Origin: Linum tenue
Lineage: Eukaryota; Streptophyta; Magnoliopsida; Malpighiales; Linaceae
Assembly: GCA_946122785.1 (NCBI GenBank)
Contig: CAMGYJ010000006.1
Coordinates: 42,552,066 to 42,616,065 of the forward strand
Direction of reading: 5' to 3'
DNA length: 64,000 nucleotides
How positions within the stretch are numbered: the stretch's first letter is position 1; the number at the start of each line of letters is the position of its first letter. Positions 15,922 to 25,199 of the stretch are shown here, one piece after another. The position numbers were made by a program, and so were the translations under genes. The notes under the pieces are model-generated. The model made no database searches and was not told the DNA's origin. It was given only the letters and a program-made list of their open reading frames with translations.

Positions 15922-18631
15922 TCAATTGATCAAACCAAGCTTGCTGCGAAGCAACTGAAATGCTTCTAATTTCAAGGGCTTTGTCATAATGTCTGCCACG
16001 TGCTCTGTGGTGCCACAGTGTTGTAACTCGATGGTTCCAGCACTTGCAAGCTCTCTTAAGAAATGAAATCTTACAACAATGTGTTTACTTCGACCATGTA
16101 ACACTGGATTTTTGGATAGTTTTATAGCAGAACTGCTATCACACATGATCAGTGTTGCTTCCTCATCAACCCAGCCCATCTGGTTCAAAATCCTTCTCAT
16201 CCAAACACACTACGCAGCACAGGATTATGCAGCCACAAATTCATCTTTTGTTGATGACAAAGTCACCACTGGCTGTTTCTTTAAGCTCCAAGAAACTGCT
16301 CCTCCTGCAAGAAAGATTACATAGCCACTAGTGCTCTTTCTATCGTCATCATCCCCTGCAAAATCACTATCTGTATATCCTAGAAGACAGTCTGCTTGTT
16401 CTTGTTTTTTATACCAGATTCCATAGTGCACTGTGCCTTTTAGATATCTGAGGACTCTCTTTGTTGCTAGAACATGTTGTCTAGTAGGCTTCTCCATGTA
16501 TCTGCTTAACACACATATTGCATACATAATATCAGGCCTTGTAGTAGCATAAAGCAAACTTCCAATAAATTACTTGTACTCCATTGGACTTGCTTGAACT
16601 CCATCACCTTCCTTTGACAGCTTGGTGCCATGAGCCATTGGGTTGTGAACGAAGTTGCATTCTGTCAAATGAAACTTGTCCAAAAGCTCCTTCACATACT
16701 TCTGTTGGGAGATAAAAATGCCACGAGATGACTGTGTTACCTCAACTCCTAGGAAGTATTTCATCTTCCCAAGATCTGACATCTCAAATTATGACTTCAT
16801 GGATTCTTTGAATTCTTCCAACATAGTAGGGCTAGTACTGGCATACATGAGATCATCAACATACACACTAACCAGCAACACAACAGCCCCTACTTTCTTC
16901 ACAAACAGTGTTTGCTCTGACTCGCACTTATCAAATCCAGAAGCAGCAAAATAACTCTCAATTCTGCTAAACCATGCCATATGAGCTTGCTTTAAGCCAT
17001 ACAAGGCTTTCTGCAACTTGTAAACCTTGTGTTCTTCCCCTAGAATCTCAAATCCATGTGGTTGTTCAATATACACTTCCTCAACAAGTTCACCATGCAA
17101 GAAAGCAGTATTTTACATCTAACAGGTATACTGTTAAACCATGAGCAGCTAGAGCCAAAAGCTCCTTCACATACTTATGTTGGGAGTTACTCCAGCTGGT
17201 CTTTCTGTGAGAATCCATGTGTGGTTCCTGTTGATAGCTTCAATTTCGAGCTTCATTGCTTCTTTCCATTTTGTTTCTAGCACAGCCTCTTCAAATGTAA
17301 GAGGATCTCCAGATACTGCCACTAGTGCCCACCAATCCACTTCATTAAGCATATTTTAATTGTATGTTGATTTTCCTACAGTGTTGGCATCCGTGCACAA
17401 TCAAAAATGCCAAATTTTCTTTGAAACCTTCTTGTCTGGGTGTCAGTTCACCACTTACACCACTGGTTGGTAGGCCTAGAGTATCAACATTGGCTTCTTC
17501 TTCCACCTCTTCTTCTGGAGCAGTTTGTACAGAAGGAGCTTCAATTTCTGTATTTTCTTCATTGTCATGCATCTCCTCATCTCCTTCTTCTGAATCATTC
17601 CAGTCATCATTGCTACCTTCCCAGATTAGTTGTGGCAGCACAGATTGAGTATCAGACTTCCAACTCTAGCCTTCTTTCTCATTGAAGACAACATCTCGAC
17701 TAATGATTATCTTCTTTGAGTTAGGATCATAGAGTTTGTATGCTTTGGATTCTTTTGACAACCCCATGAAATTGCAGTTTCTACTCTTATTGTCCAGTTT
17801 CTTTCTTAAACTGTCATGAATATGAAGATACCCAACACAAACAAAAATTCTGAAGTGACTTATAGAGGGAGGTTTTCCAATCCATACTTCCTGTGGAGTC
17901 TTGCAGAGGTTGAACTTATGTTTTGCATTGTGAAGCCCAATCCGTTGCTTCTGGCCAGAAGAATGCTGGTACGTTGGTATCCTTTAGTGAGCACCTGACC
18001 ATATTCATGACAGTCCTATTTTCCCTTTCAGCAATTCCTTTTTTTTTCAGCAATTCCATTTTGTTGAGGAGTAAGTTGTCAACTGCCTTCTAATCCCAGC
18101 CTCATCACATACATCCCTGAACTCATGTATCAAGAATTCCCCTCCTTCGTCTGTTCTAAGGCATTTAATAAGTTTTCCAGTTTCATTATCTATTTGTGCC
18201 TTAAACTTCTTGAACCAGGCTAGTGCTTCTGACTTGGCAGCTAAGAAAAACACTCAAAATTTCCTACTGTAGTCATCAGTAATGGTGAGAATATACATTT
18301 TTCCTCCATTGGTAACAGGAGTGATGGGGCCACACAAGTCAGCATGCATTAGTTGGAGAGGTTGACTGGCTCTCCATGCTCCTTACTTTGGGAACTTGTT
18401 CCTATGTTGTTTCCCCATCATACAAGTTCCACACACTCCCAAGTCTCAAGATAGCTTGGGAAGACCTTCCACAAGCTCCTTTCTCTGCAGTTGAACCAGA
18501 CTGGTTGAATTTAGATGCCCAAACCTCCTGTGCCATAGATGCAGGTGGCTTTCTGGATTTGCATCAGTCTGCAGACACTGCATGATGTCTCCTGGATGTT
18601 CACCTAGACGTTTTGCTTGAAGTATAAACAT
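15922..18631 (-). pseudogene. Cop1 pol: integrase, reverse transcriptase and RNase H remnants
   Basis: From the 5' side, 18631-18446 has HLHLWHRRFGHLNSTSL, the integrase zinc-binding H-x-H part. 18253-18047 has LRTDEGGEFL and the start of the DDE core. 17641-17345 is the acidic linker. 17100-16789 is RT with QPHGFEI, LYGLKQAHMAWF and the YVDD catalytic motif. 16782-16570 contains GKMKYFLGVEV. 16557-15922 is RNase H with [26 protein letters not shown] and the C-terminal block MTKPLKLEAFQ. Several stops and frameshifts separate the pieces, so no polyprotein can be made. Domain order identifies copia. Confidence 0.9.
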
Positions 18632-18637
18632 CCTATT

Positions 18638-19916
18638 TCACTTCATGTTGGTTTGCAGCATCAGTTCATGCTTCTCATTATAAATCTTACAAGTACCTTT
18701 TCGGATGGTGAAACCCAGGTTCTTCTCTTGCAATTGACCTACACTCAGTAGGTTTGATTTCAGTCCTGGCACATAGAAAACATGTTGGATGACCAGAGGA
18801 ACTTGATCTACCACCATCTTAATGGTACCCTTCCCTTGAACTTCCATTCGACTGCCATGTTGATGAGAAACCATTAGTTCTTGACTTCTTGCAGATTGTT
18901 CATCTACTGAAGCCATCAGGAACACATCATCTCTTATCTGAGGAAAAGAGGAACTCCAACTGGAGTAATGAGCTTGATTATTCCAGTCAGGGCATTCATT
19001 GCAGAAATGCCCCATTTTGTGGCACTTAAAATACTCCACATGATCTCTATTCCACATTCTGCCTCCTACCTTGCCTCTGCCTCCTCTACCAAACCTACCA
19101 CCTTGTCCTCTGCCTCCTCCAAACATTTGAAGTGCTTGCTCTTCCTCATCAGAATGCCATGAGAATTTTTGTTCATGGACCAATAACGAGCTTTGCAAAG
19201 CAATTGGAGTAATGAGCTTGATTATTCCTGTCAGGGCATTCAATACAAAAATGCCCCATTTTGTGGCATTTCAAACACTCCACATGATCTCTATTCCACA
19301 TTCTGCCTCCTCTTCCAAACCTACCACCTCGTCCTCTGCCTCCTCCAAACATTTGAAGTGCTTGCTCTTCCTCATCAGAATGCCTTGAGAATTTTTGTTC
19401 ATGGACCAATAACGAGCTTTGCAAAGCATCAACATATAGCGTTGCTATGTCCTTTGACTCCTCAATAGAACACACTATGTAGTTGAATTCATCAGTAAGG
19501 GTTCTGAGTACCTTTTCAACAATGATGGTCTTTGACATAGATTCCCCATTGTTCCTCATTGAATTGGCGATGACCATCACTTTATTGAAGTAATCTGTAA
19601 CAGATTCTCCCTCCTTCATTTGCAGCAGCTCAAATTTCCTTGGAGGCCTTGGAGATTGGACTTCTGCACTCTTTCATTGTCGTGATAGCGAGTCTTCATG
19701 GAATCCCACAGCTGCTTGGCAGTCCCCTTGTGGGTAATGGTTTTGAGGATGGCTTTTTCGATTGCAACTAAAGAGATAGTTCTTTGCATTCAAATCCTTC
19801 AGGCGAGTACCTTCTAGGGTTTTTTGTTGAGCTGTATTCAGCTCTTCTCCTTCCCCAGGCTCCTGGAATCCTGTTTCCACAACAGCCCAGGTTTCTCTGG
19901 ACCTGAGCAAATTCAC
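18638..19916 (-). pseudogene. Cop1 gag with duplicated zinc knuckle; protease catalytic motif missing
   Basis: 19916-19674 and 19619-19173 are copia gag (CKHKMGH-like spacing, MKEGESVTDYFNKVMVIANS). The CCHC knuckle CLKCHKMGHFCIEC occurs near 19270, and a second one, CHKMGHFCNEC preceded by F, near 19020, due to a direct duplication. Beyond the second knuckle the chain continues into VPGLKSNLLSVGQL, the pre-integrase region, but the protease motif D-S-G-x-S-x-H-M expected in between is absent: SQELMVSHQHGS joins directly to MEVQGKGTIKM. The element would therefore lack an active protease even without its frameshifts. Confidence 0.85.
18957..19426 (-). repeat. Direct tandem duplication inside Cop1 gag
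   Basis: The segments 18957-19200 and about 19203-19426 are near-identical. The first (downstream on the coding strand) has an extra 18 bp in the glycine/arginine-rich part. Corresponding right ends are 226 bp apart, not a multiple of three, so the duplication shifts the frame; this explains the overlapping gag frames ending at 19173 and starting at 19243. Confidence 0.85.
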
Positions 19917-20060
19917 TCATGTTTTGATTCTTCTCTCGGCAAAAGCAATAGCCTCACTTGATCACTCGTATTTCCCAGAACCCATATCACTTTACTATTT
20001 CACACACTATGCTCTAACAATCTCACAGCACTCGGATTTGCTTGGTTACAGCCTGCGATT

Positions 20061-20072
20061 GCTCTGATACCA
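20061..20072 (-). other. Primer-binding site of Cop1
   Basis: The minus strand reads TGGTATCAGAGC, complementary to the 3' end of initiator tRNA-Met, three bases inside the 5' LTR that starts at 20076 in plus coordinates. Confidence 0.9.
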
Positions 20073-20075
20073 CTA

Positions 20076-20224
20076 TGATAAAGCAATTGAAAGCAAACTG
20101 ACAAACTTTCTTATTCTCAATCAGGGAGTTTAAATACAGGAGTGAGCACCATGAAGTTCGGCCACTCACTAACAGAAGGATCATAGATCCATGACTCTAG
20201 CAACAACTAACAAACTCTTCTATC
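20076..20224 (-). repeat. Truncated 5' LTR of Cop1
   Basis: 149 bp match the inner part of the 3' LTR with four differences that I can see. It stops at CTTCTATC (20224) where the LTR of E1, missing its own first 45 bp or so, begins. Confidence 0.85.
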
Positions 20225-21573
20225 GTTTAAGCTTGCATTATCGCTTATTTGGCCTATTTTATGAAAGTTTTTGTTCCTTTGCCACATTTTAGTTCCTAGA
20301 TCATAAACAGAAGCATAGGCGAAAGTTTCAAGTCAATCGGAGATCAATTGGCGACTCGGGGGAGAAACTCGGGCTTAACTTGAAGAAGAATGGATTTCTA
20401 CCTCATTTGGTGACCATAGAATCATGTAATCTTGTCATGAGAAGAAAGAGGACGAGACTACGAGCATTTGGGATCAAATGACACATGATTTGGAGTCTGA
20501 ACGAGGTAGAAACGAAGAATTAAAGACAGGGGACCCGGATCAGAAGGCCCCCCGGTGGTGAACCAAAAATACTCGGCCGGCTACCCAAAATACCCGACCG
20601 GGTATTTTCCCTTTTTCCCAAAAAGTGACACAGAGCATTTTGTTGATACCCGACCGGTCCTCTAAATACCCGACCGGGTATGTGGACAGGGTTTCGCAAA
20701 CGCAGGCTGTTAAAAGCCTGTTTTGTGCGTTTTTGGAGGGGAGGGGAGCTGTTTTTGGATCCCAAGGGACGAACCAAAGAGAGAGAGGGACATTTGAGGG
20801 CAATCTTGGAGTAGAATTGGAGGATTTCTTCTCCTTGGAAGCTCGAGGAACAAGCCCAGACTTGAAGACTGATCATCTGAAGATTCTTACTGCAGTCTCT
20901 CTCTTCTCTATGGAGTAACTTCCCTTCACTTACGTTTTGAGGACCCCTAGATATGTTTGTTTGATTGGATGATTGTATAAGTACTCCTACTTGATAATCT
21001 TGAGTTCATATTCAATCTAGGCATGTTTTCATGATTCAATTCTGCTTTATCGAGACTATTGATTCTGCTTTGATCCTATGAGAGCGAATACCTGATTAGG
21101 TCAATAGAGCACCATAGATTGATAGTATTGGATCGATTGCTTAAGTCGAGTGTCGAATAACTATTTTGTATCATTTGAGAACCTCATTCGATTGAGGGAA
21201 TCTAGTTCAGAACGCCTTAATTGGTTGATCTGGAGAAGGATACGTCCCTCTAGGCAATTGACTCAAGAGGGCCTTGTTCCTTTAGTCGAGAATGAAAGTG
21301 AAACAGGTTAGAGACCAACAATCATTAATCTGTCTAGTGGCTAGGGGGAATCATACCTAAGTGAGTTCCCAACCTGTAATTAGATTAACTGTAGTTTGCT
21401 AGAGTAGTTTTAGTTCTTCCATCTTAATCTGGTTTGCTAGATAATGAACTGAAGCTGAGTAATAGTAACTCTAGATACCTGTGGATTCAATATTTATTAC
21501 TTGAGCCACTATAATGCAGTACCTTTCATTGGTTTCACTTGGCCATTGTCAGGAGTTGTGTCATACCGAGTCA
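20225..21573 (+). repeat. 5' LTR of E1 (5' truncated)
   Basis: It aligns with 25245-26573 from TTTAAGCTTGCATTATCGC to the end GCGAGTCA / CCGAGTCA. It carries the palindrome TACCCGACCGGGTA at 20591-20604 and 20667-20680 plus partial copies near 20570 and 20647. The open frames at 20520-20876 are fortuitous. Confidence 0.8.
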
Positions 21574-21579
21574 AGTTTT

Positions 21580-21597
21580 TGGCGCCATTGCCGAAGA
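21580..21597 (+). other. Primer-binding site of E1, tRNA-Asp type
   Basis: TGGCGCCATTGCCGAAGA differs by three bases from TGGCGCCGTTGCCGGGGA, the complement of the plant tRNA-Asp(GTC) 3' end, typical of Athila/Tat-like elements. It lies 6 bp after the LTR end. Confidence 0.75.
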
Positions 21598-21709
21598 CTT
21601 TCTAGATTATTAGGAAAGACAGAAGTTTGTTACTTTAGTGTTTTTCTTTCCTTTTCCACCCTTGCTTTTGACTTGGGTGTTTTTGTTTTTGTTGGTGCAG
21701 ATCTGAATC

Positions 21710-22930
21710 ATGGATCCTCATGGCTTCTCCAACCATTGGGGATATCCACCACCATCCGAGTGGTATTACCCCAGGGAGCAATCAAGGAGGAGAAGACTAT
21801 GGATTCGGGTTCCAGTACCAACCCCCTTGCAACAGAGAACAACCAGACCCTTGGAGATTTCAAGAACAGTATCCTTATCAAGAAGAATTCCTCCCACAAC
21901 CAGAAGGGCCATCAGAGTTGGAGTTAGCCATGGCGGCCTTCACGGGCCATTCTGCAGAGCTATGCTACACTCCAAGGCCATATCCGAACAGTCAATTGAG
22001 TCAATTGGGACTTCTAATATAACAGTTTTCTTGGGACACTGAGAGATTCAATCGCAAGATGGACCTCTTTTTCCAATCTGCTGCTCAGCCTAACTCTTCA
22101 TCCCTTCGTGAATCAGAGGAGACTGTTCAGAGCTCAGCGAAGCAAACAAAGTGGGTTGAGCAAGTTTGTGCACTGCTTGCTCAAGATCGCCTTTCTGTTT
22201 CCATACAAGACGAGAAGGAGGATGAAGAAGGCTACAAGGACATTGTGGAGCACACAGAAGTTGTCACGGAGAGCTCCCGTGATGATCATGATCATGAATG
22301 TCATGTTGAATCCGACCACACCTTCCCACATCCTAGACCGAGGTTTGAAGAGGAGGGCATGAGTGAGGAGATGCAAGATGATCTCATCGAAGAAATTGCT
22401 TGGCGACTTGCTCTCCAATCCGTCCTAGAAGAAGAAAAGCGAGAAATGGTGCGGAAAGAAGTTGTGGAGGATGACGAAAGTGAAGCAGAAGGAGTTCTTG
22501 ATCTTTTCGCAGGGGTGATACCACATTTTGAAGAAAGAAGGGGGTTGAAGAAGTTATTGGCGTCCAGGCCGCGGACAAAGTTGGGGTGGAAGAGGCTTGC
22601 ACCGGCCATGAGTTACATGTGATATCTCCACCAAACTTCGAGGAACTGCTTGGCAAGGACCCGTTTGCAGTGTCTCTTTGCCAGACCAAGGCCACATCAA
22701 CATTGGTCCCTCTTGGTGGACGCGATGGTGGTCAAATGATGCTGTCATATCTAGTTTGGGGCAATGATACGAGAGAAGAAGAGAAGAAGAGGTCTCGAGG
22801 GTGGAGACTTCATCTGCATCAAGTGCACGAGCTTCCATCACCTGTCATATCACATGCTCGTGATTTGAGACTCCACCTCATAGATGAGAACCTCAACTTC
22901 AAAGAGGTTCTAGCATGGACCGAAACTTAG
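21710..22930 (+). pseudogene. E1 internal protein of unknown function (acidic, conserved in E4)
   Basis: The frame starts MDPHGFSNHWGYPPPSEWY at 21710 and continues after a frameshift in the frame of 21720-22022, rich in P, Q and E, like the leader of a gag protein. 22059-22622 codes for a highly charged segment (WVEQVCALLAQDRLS, then many E and D, LALQSVLEEEKREMVRKE) that looks helical and coiled-coil-like. 22586-22930 overlaps in another frame and gives the C-terminal part ending ENLNFKEVLAWTET. E4 codes for related pieces on the minus strand (53500-52250). No zinc knuckle or enzyme motif is seen. It occupies the place of gag, and a gag-derived or packaging role is only a guess. Confidence 0.55.
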
Positions 22931-22966
22931 GAGCCATCGTCCGGCTCACGACGTGAAAGAAGCGCT

Positions 22967-22986
22967 TGTTGGGAGGAAACCCAACA
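22967..22986 (+). other. Motif H1: inverted repeat TGTTGGG...CCCAACA
   Basis: A 7-bp perfect stem with a 6-nt loop AGGAAA, just after the end of the coding region. Counterparts: 39691-39706 (E2), 52121-52136 (E4, minus strand), 60664-60679 (E3). All but E2 are preceded by an AAGCGCTT-like sequence. Confidence 0.7.
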
Positions 22987-23189
22987 GTCGGTTTGCATTT
23001 CTTTCCCAATCTCTCTTCAGTTGAGTTAGTTTTGTTCTTTGATTTTAGAGTTAATAACTCAACCTTTGTGAGATTTTGTGTGGTGTTTGTGTTCCGAAGA
23101 CTCTCTCCTCCTGGAATGCATCGCCTACCTCGTCCACTATCATTCACACTTGATCTGGTAACTTCGTTCTACCCTCCTTATCTTTCCTC

Positions 23190-23224
23190 CATTGAGGACA
23201 ATGTCGTGCTTAAGTGTGGGGGGA
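23190..23224 (+). other. Motif H2 (CATTG-AGGA-CAATG) plus internal polypurine tract
   Basis: CATTG (23190-23194) and CAATG (23199-23203) form a stem around AGGA; seven bases on follows TTAAGTGTGGGGGGA (23210-23224). Same order in E3 (60872) and E4 (51933 downwards, minus strand); in E2 the hairpin is kept (42265) but the G tract has decayed. Confidence 0.7.
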
Positions 23225-23289
23225 TGTTCGATTATATATGCTTGTGAATGTTTGGTTGTATGTGTGTGCTTGGAGCCTAGTCCACTGTC

Positions 23290-23306
23290 CAAATTTTTAA
23301 AATTTG
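23290..23306 (+). other. Motif H3: CAAATTT...AAATTTG
   Basis: AT-rich inverted repeat followed by AGGGCTCCAAG. Counterparts at 42480 (E2), 60962 (E3) and 51802-51819 (E4, minus strand), each followed by (A/G)AGGG(C/T)TC(C/T)(A)AA. Confidence 0.65.
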
Positions 23307-23317
23307 AGGGCTCCAAG

Positions 23318-24190
23318 TGATATGATTCCATTTGTATCAATCCCCAAGAATTTACTCCTTGCCAAAGAAGCTGTTCCCACTCATATGAAGCAATCGAAAA
23401 TCTGGTTAAGTGCTGAAGATGTTTCGGGTAAGCCACTTTGCTGGCTTGGTTCTTGTGTTTGGCTCGATGAAAATGGGAATGGAAGGGTTTATGATGAAGC
23501 TGGTAAGTTGCTTTGTAACTTGGAGCGTCTGGGTCATCGAGGAGAGGCTGGAAAGGTCGAGTTTCAAGCTCGCCAAAAGACTACTCCAACACAGGAAGTT
23601 TGTCAGGATTTGGCTAAGGCATGGGACTGTTTCATTAAGGCTGATTGGAAGGGTCTTTCTCGACGAATGGTTACGAATCGATTGTGGAGCTTATTGCCAC
23701 ATGAGATTTGGTATGTTGTACTACAGAGGCGGGGAATTGGATGATTAAACTCGTCACCAGGAGAGGGTCGGGCAAGAGCCCTGAAGAAGACATCCATCAC
23801 CTTTGTTTACTTGCATTTTGAGTTTCCATGTTGCACTAGGAATAGGATTACTTTTCTTTCTTTGTTTGTGTCGGTTTATTTCAAGTCCCAGAATTCTTGT
23901 AAGGCTATTTAAGGCCTGCGTAGAAGTTGTACTCGGCAGTTAGTTGAATTCCATAAGATTAAAAACCCTAAACCTGCGTTGCAACTAGTGTTTTTGGTTG
24001 AGAACTTGTCCGACAAAATCCAAGTTCTCTAGAGCTCTTGTATCGACCAAAATCGCATTGGTCGTGGCCGAGCATCGTCATATACTCGTTGAGCCTTCCT
24101 CCAGGTGAAGGATTGCACATCGGGTTCCATCCTTACGTCAAGTTCGTCAAGCTACAATCGAACCTCGACACTCCTACGAGGGTGTTATCA
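23318..24190 (+). mobile_element. Z1: 873-bp element with LTR-like ends, probable solo LTR
   Basis: Begins TGATATGATTCC, ends GGTGTTATCA and is flanked by CCAAG on both sides (23313-23317, 24191-24195). TG...CA ends with a 5-bp duplication are LTR hallmarks. A TATA-like CTATTTAAGG lies about 590 bp from the start. Z2 (27617-28553) is a diverged relative with the same layout. The uninterrupted site can be seen in E2 near 42500, where motif H3 is followed directly by the sequence that here resumes after 24195 (TATGCTTTGAATTGA). Confidence 0.75.
23322..23744 (+). CDS. Z1 reading frame, conserved with Z2, function unknown
   Basis: 141 codons starting at the ATG five bases inside the Z1 terminus: MIPFVSIPKNLLLAKEA... 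and later KIWLSAEDVS and WLDENGNGRVYDEAGKLL. The Z2 frame (28550-28239, minus strand) begins MIPIGSIHNSQLLSKEA and has DFWLSVETIS and WLNGNGRSRV at matching places. I recognise no family. The two DNA copies are strongly diverged, yet both frames are open over the shared part, which suggests past selection. An upstream in-frame ATG at 23304 belongs to the flanking E1 DNA. The frame would lie in U3 if Z1 is an LTR. Confidence 0.5.
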   Translation: MIPFVSIPKNLLLAKEAVPTHMKQSKIWLSAEDVSGKPLCWLGSCVWLDENGNGRVYDEAGKLLCNLERLGHRGEAGKVEFQARQKTTPTQEVCQDLAKAWDCFIKADWKGLSRRMVTNRLWSLLPHEIWYVVLQRRGIG

Positions 24191-24195
24191 CCAAG

Positions 24196-25159
24196 TACGT
24201 GTCCCATGCAAATGCCTGCTCAGTATGCTTTGAATTGACAGCATTTATAGTACTATACAACCTAGGGAGGTAGTTGTAGCACTATGGAGGATGCTGAAGT
24301 ATAAGATTTTTCATATTTGTCTCCTTGTTGTGCCGATTGATTGTGTGAACTAGTGGATTTAGGACACTTGATTAATGTGATATCGATGACTCTCTCTTGC
24401 TCTGTGTGGACTCATGTTTCGTATAAGGGTGCTATGGTATGTAATGATAAAGCAGTTGGTCCTCCATGTCAGAAAAATTGAAAATTTAAACAAGTGGTAA
24501 GCCCAACGTGTGTGGCACCATTCATTGCACAAAATCGGGTTTTGGAAGAGACTTTAGTGATCATTGGTGGGGTAGGCCTACAAGGTGAATCTAATTTGTC
24601 TCTAGTACAATTAAAATTTCCACCCGTTGAACGGTTTGCCTACTCGAGGATGTGTTTTTAAGGGCACGGATAGAGCTTTCGACCCCCCCCCCCTTTAATT
24701 TCATTGACCCGCACGAAGTGAAGAAAAGGAGTTAAAAGAAGCACTCTTGCGAGTGACAGATGTACAGAAATTGCTCTTGCTCACATAATAAGGGCCAATC
24801 GCGCATAAAACTGCAGTTGGAACCCAACCAAGTGAAAATGTGAAAAAGAAAAGAAAAAGAAACCAGTAAAAAAGAATGGGGGTTCCAACAAGTGAAATGG
24901 AATGGAAGAGCACCCGATACGAAGAGCCCCTGGTTATTGTGTTATGTGAGTGAGTCTCTTTATCCATGAATTATCTGTCTTAGGTCCACTACTTTGCCTC
25001 ATCCTGGTTTGAGTCTAGTACTCGCATTGAGAGAGATAGGGGACTTCTTAGAAGACCGGTTGACCTCATAAGCTGCTAAATGATCTAGGAAGACCGCTAC
25101 CGACGATCGGTTAGCATATTGCTATAAAGGTTTGGAGAGTTGCATTGGTTTGAGTCATG
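24196..25159 (+). other. Non-coding internal region of E1
   Basis: No reading frame of note. It contains a C tract near 24680 and an A/G-rich stretch near 24840 (GAAAAAGAAAAGAAAAAG); E3 has the same pair of features in the same order near 61683 and 61700, so this is part of a shared layout. Confidence 0.5.
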
Positions 25160-25199
25160 TTTGCTTGGGGACAAGCAAAAGGTTAAGTGTGGCGAAATT
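25160..25199 (+). other. Motif H4 (TTTGCTTG-GGGA-CAAGCAAA) plus 3' polypurine tract of E1
   Basis: An 8-bp perfect stem (25160-25167, 25172-25179) around GGGA, followed by AGGTTAAGTGTGG and a degenerate tract up to the LTR start TGATGACTCG at 25200. E3 has the same at 62602-62640 with loop GTGA. GGGA and GTGA both fit the GNRA tetraloop pattern. Confidence 0.7.

Larger units (their letters stand above)
15550..20224 (-). mobile_element. Ty1/copia retrotransposon Cop1, degraded, 5' LTR truncated
   Basis: Minus-strand order: 5' LTR (20224-20076), primer site, gag, INT, RT, RNase H, polypurine tract, 3' LTR (15849-15550). INT before RT is the defining order of Ty1/copia. Over the 149 bp shared by both LTRs I count four differences, so the insertion is fairly young, yet the coding region already has many stops, a duplication and a lost protease motif. 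The 5' LTR stops at 20224, where the truncated LTR of E1 begins. Confidence 0.88.

Noticed and set aside
20520..20918. Overlapping open frames on both strands of the E1 LTR
   Set aside because: They lie in an LTR, are open on both strands because of composition, and are not kept in frame in the 3' LTR copy (25479-25889).
24038..24238. Second protein in Z1 paralleled by a minus-strand frame in Z2 (27694-27882)
   Set aside because: The DNA is homologous but the two frames are not clearly the same frame throughout; similarity such as L-x-P-G-x-x-L may come from DNA homology alone.
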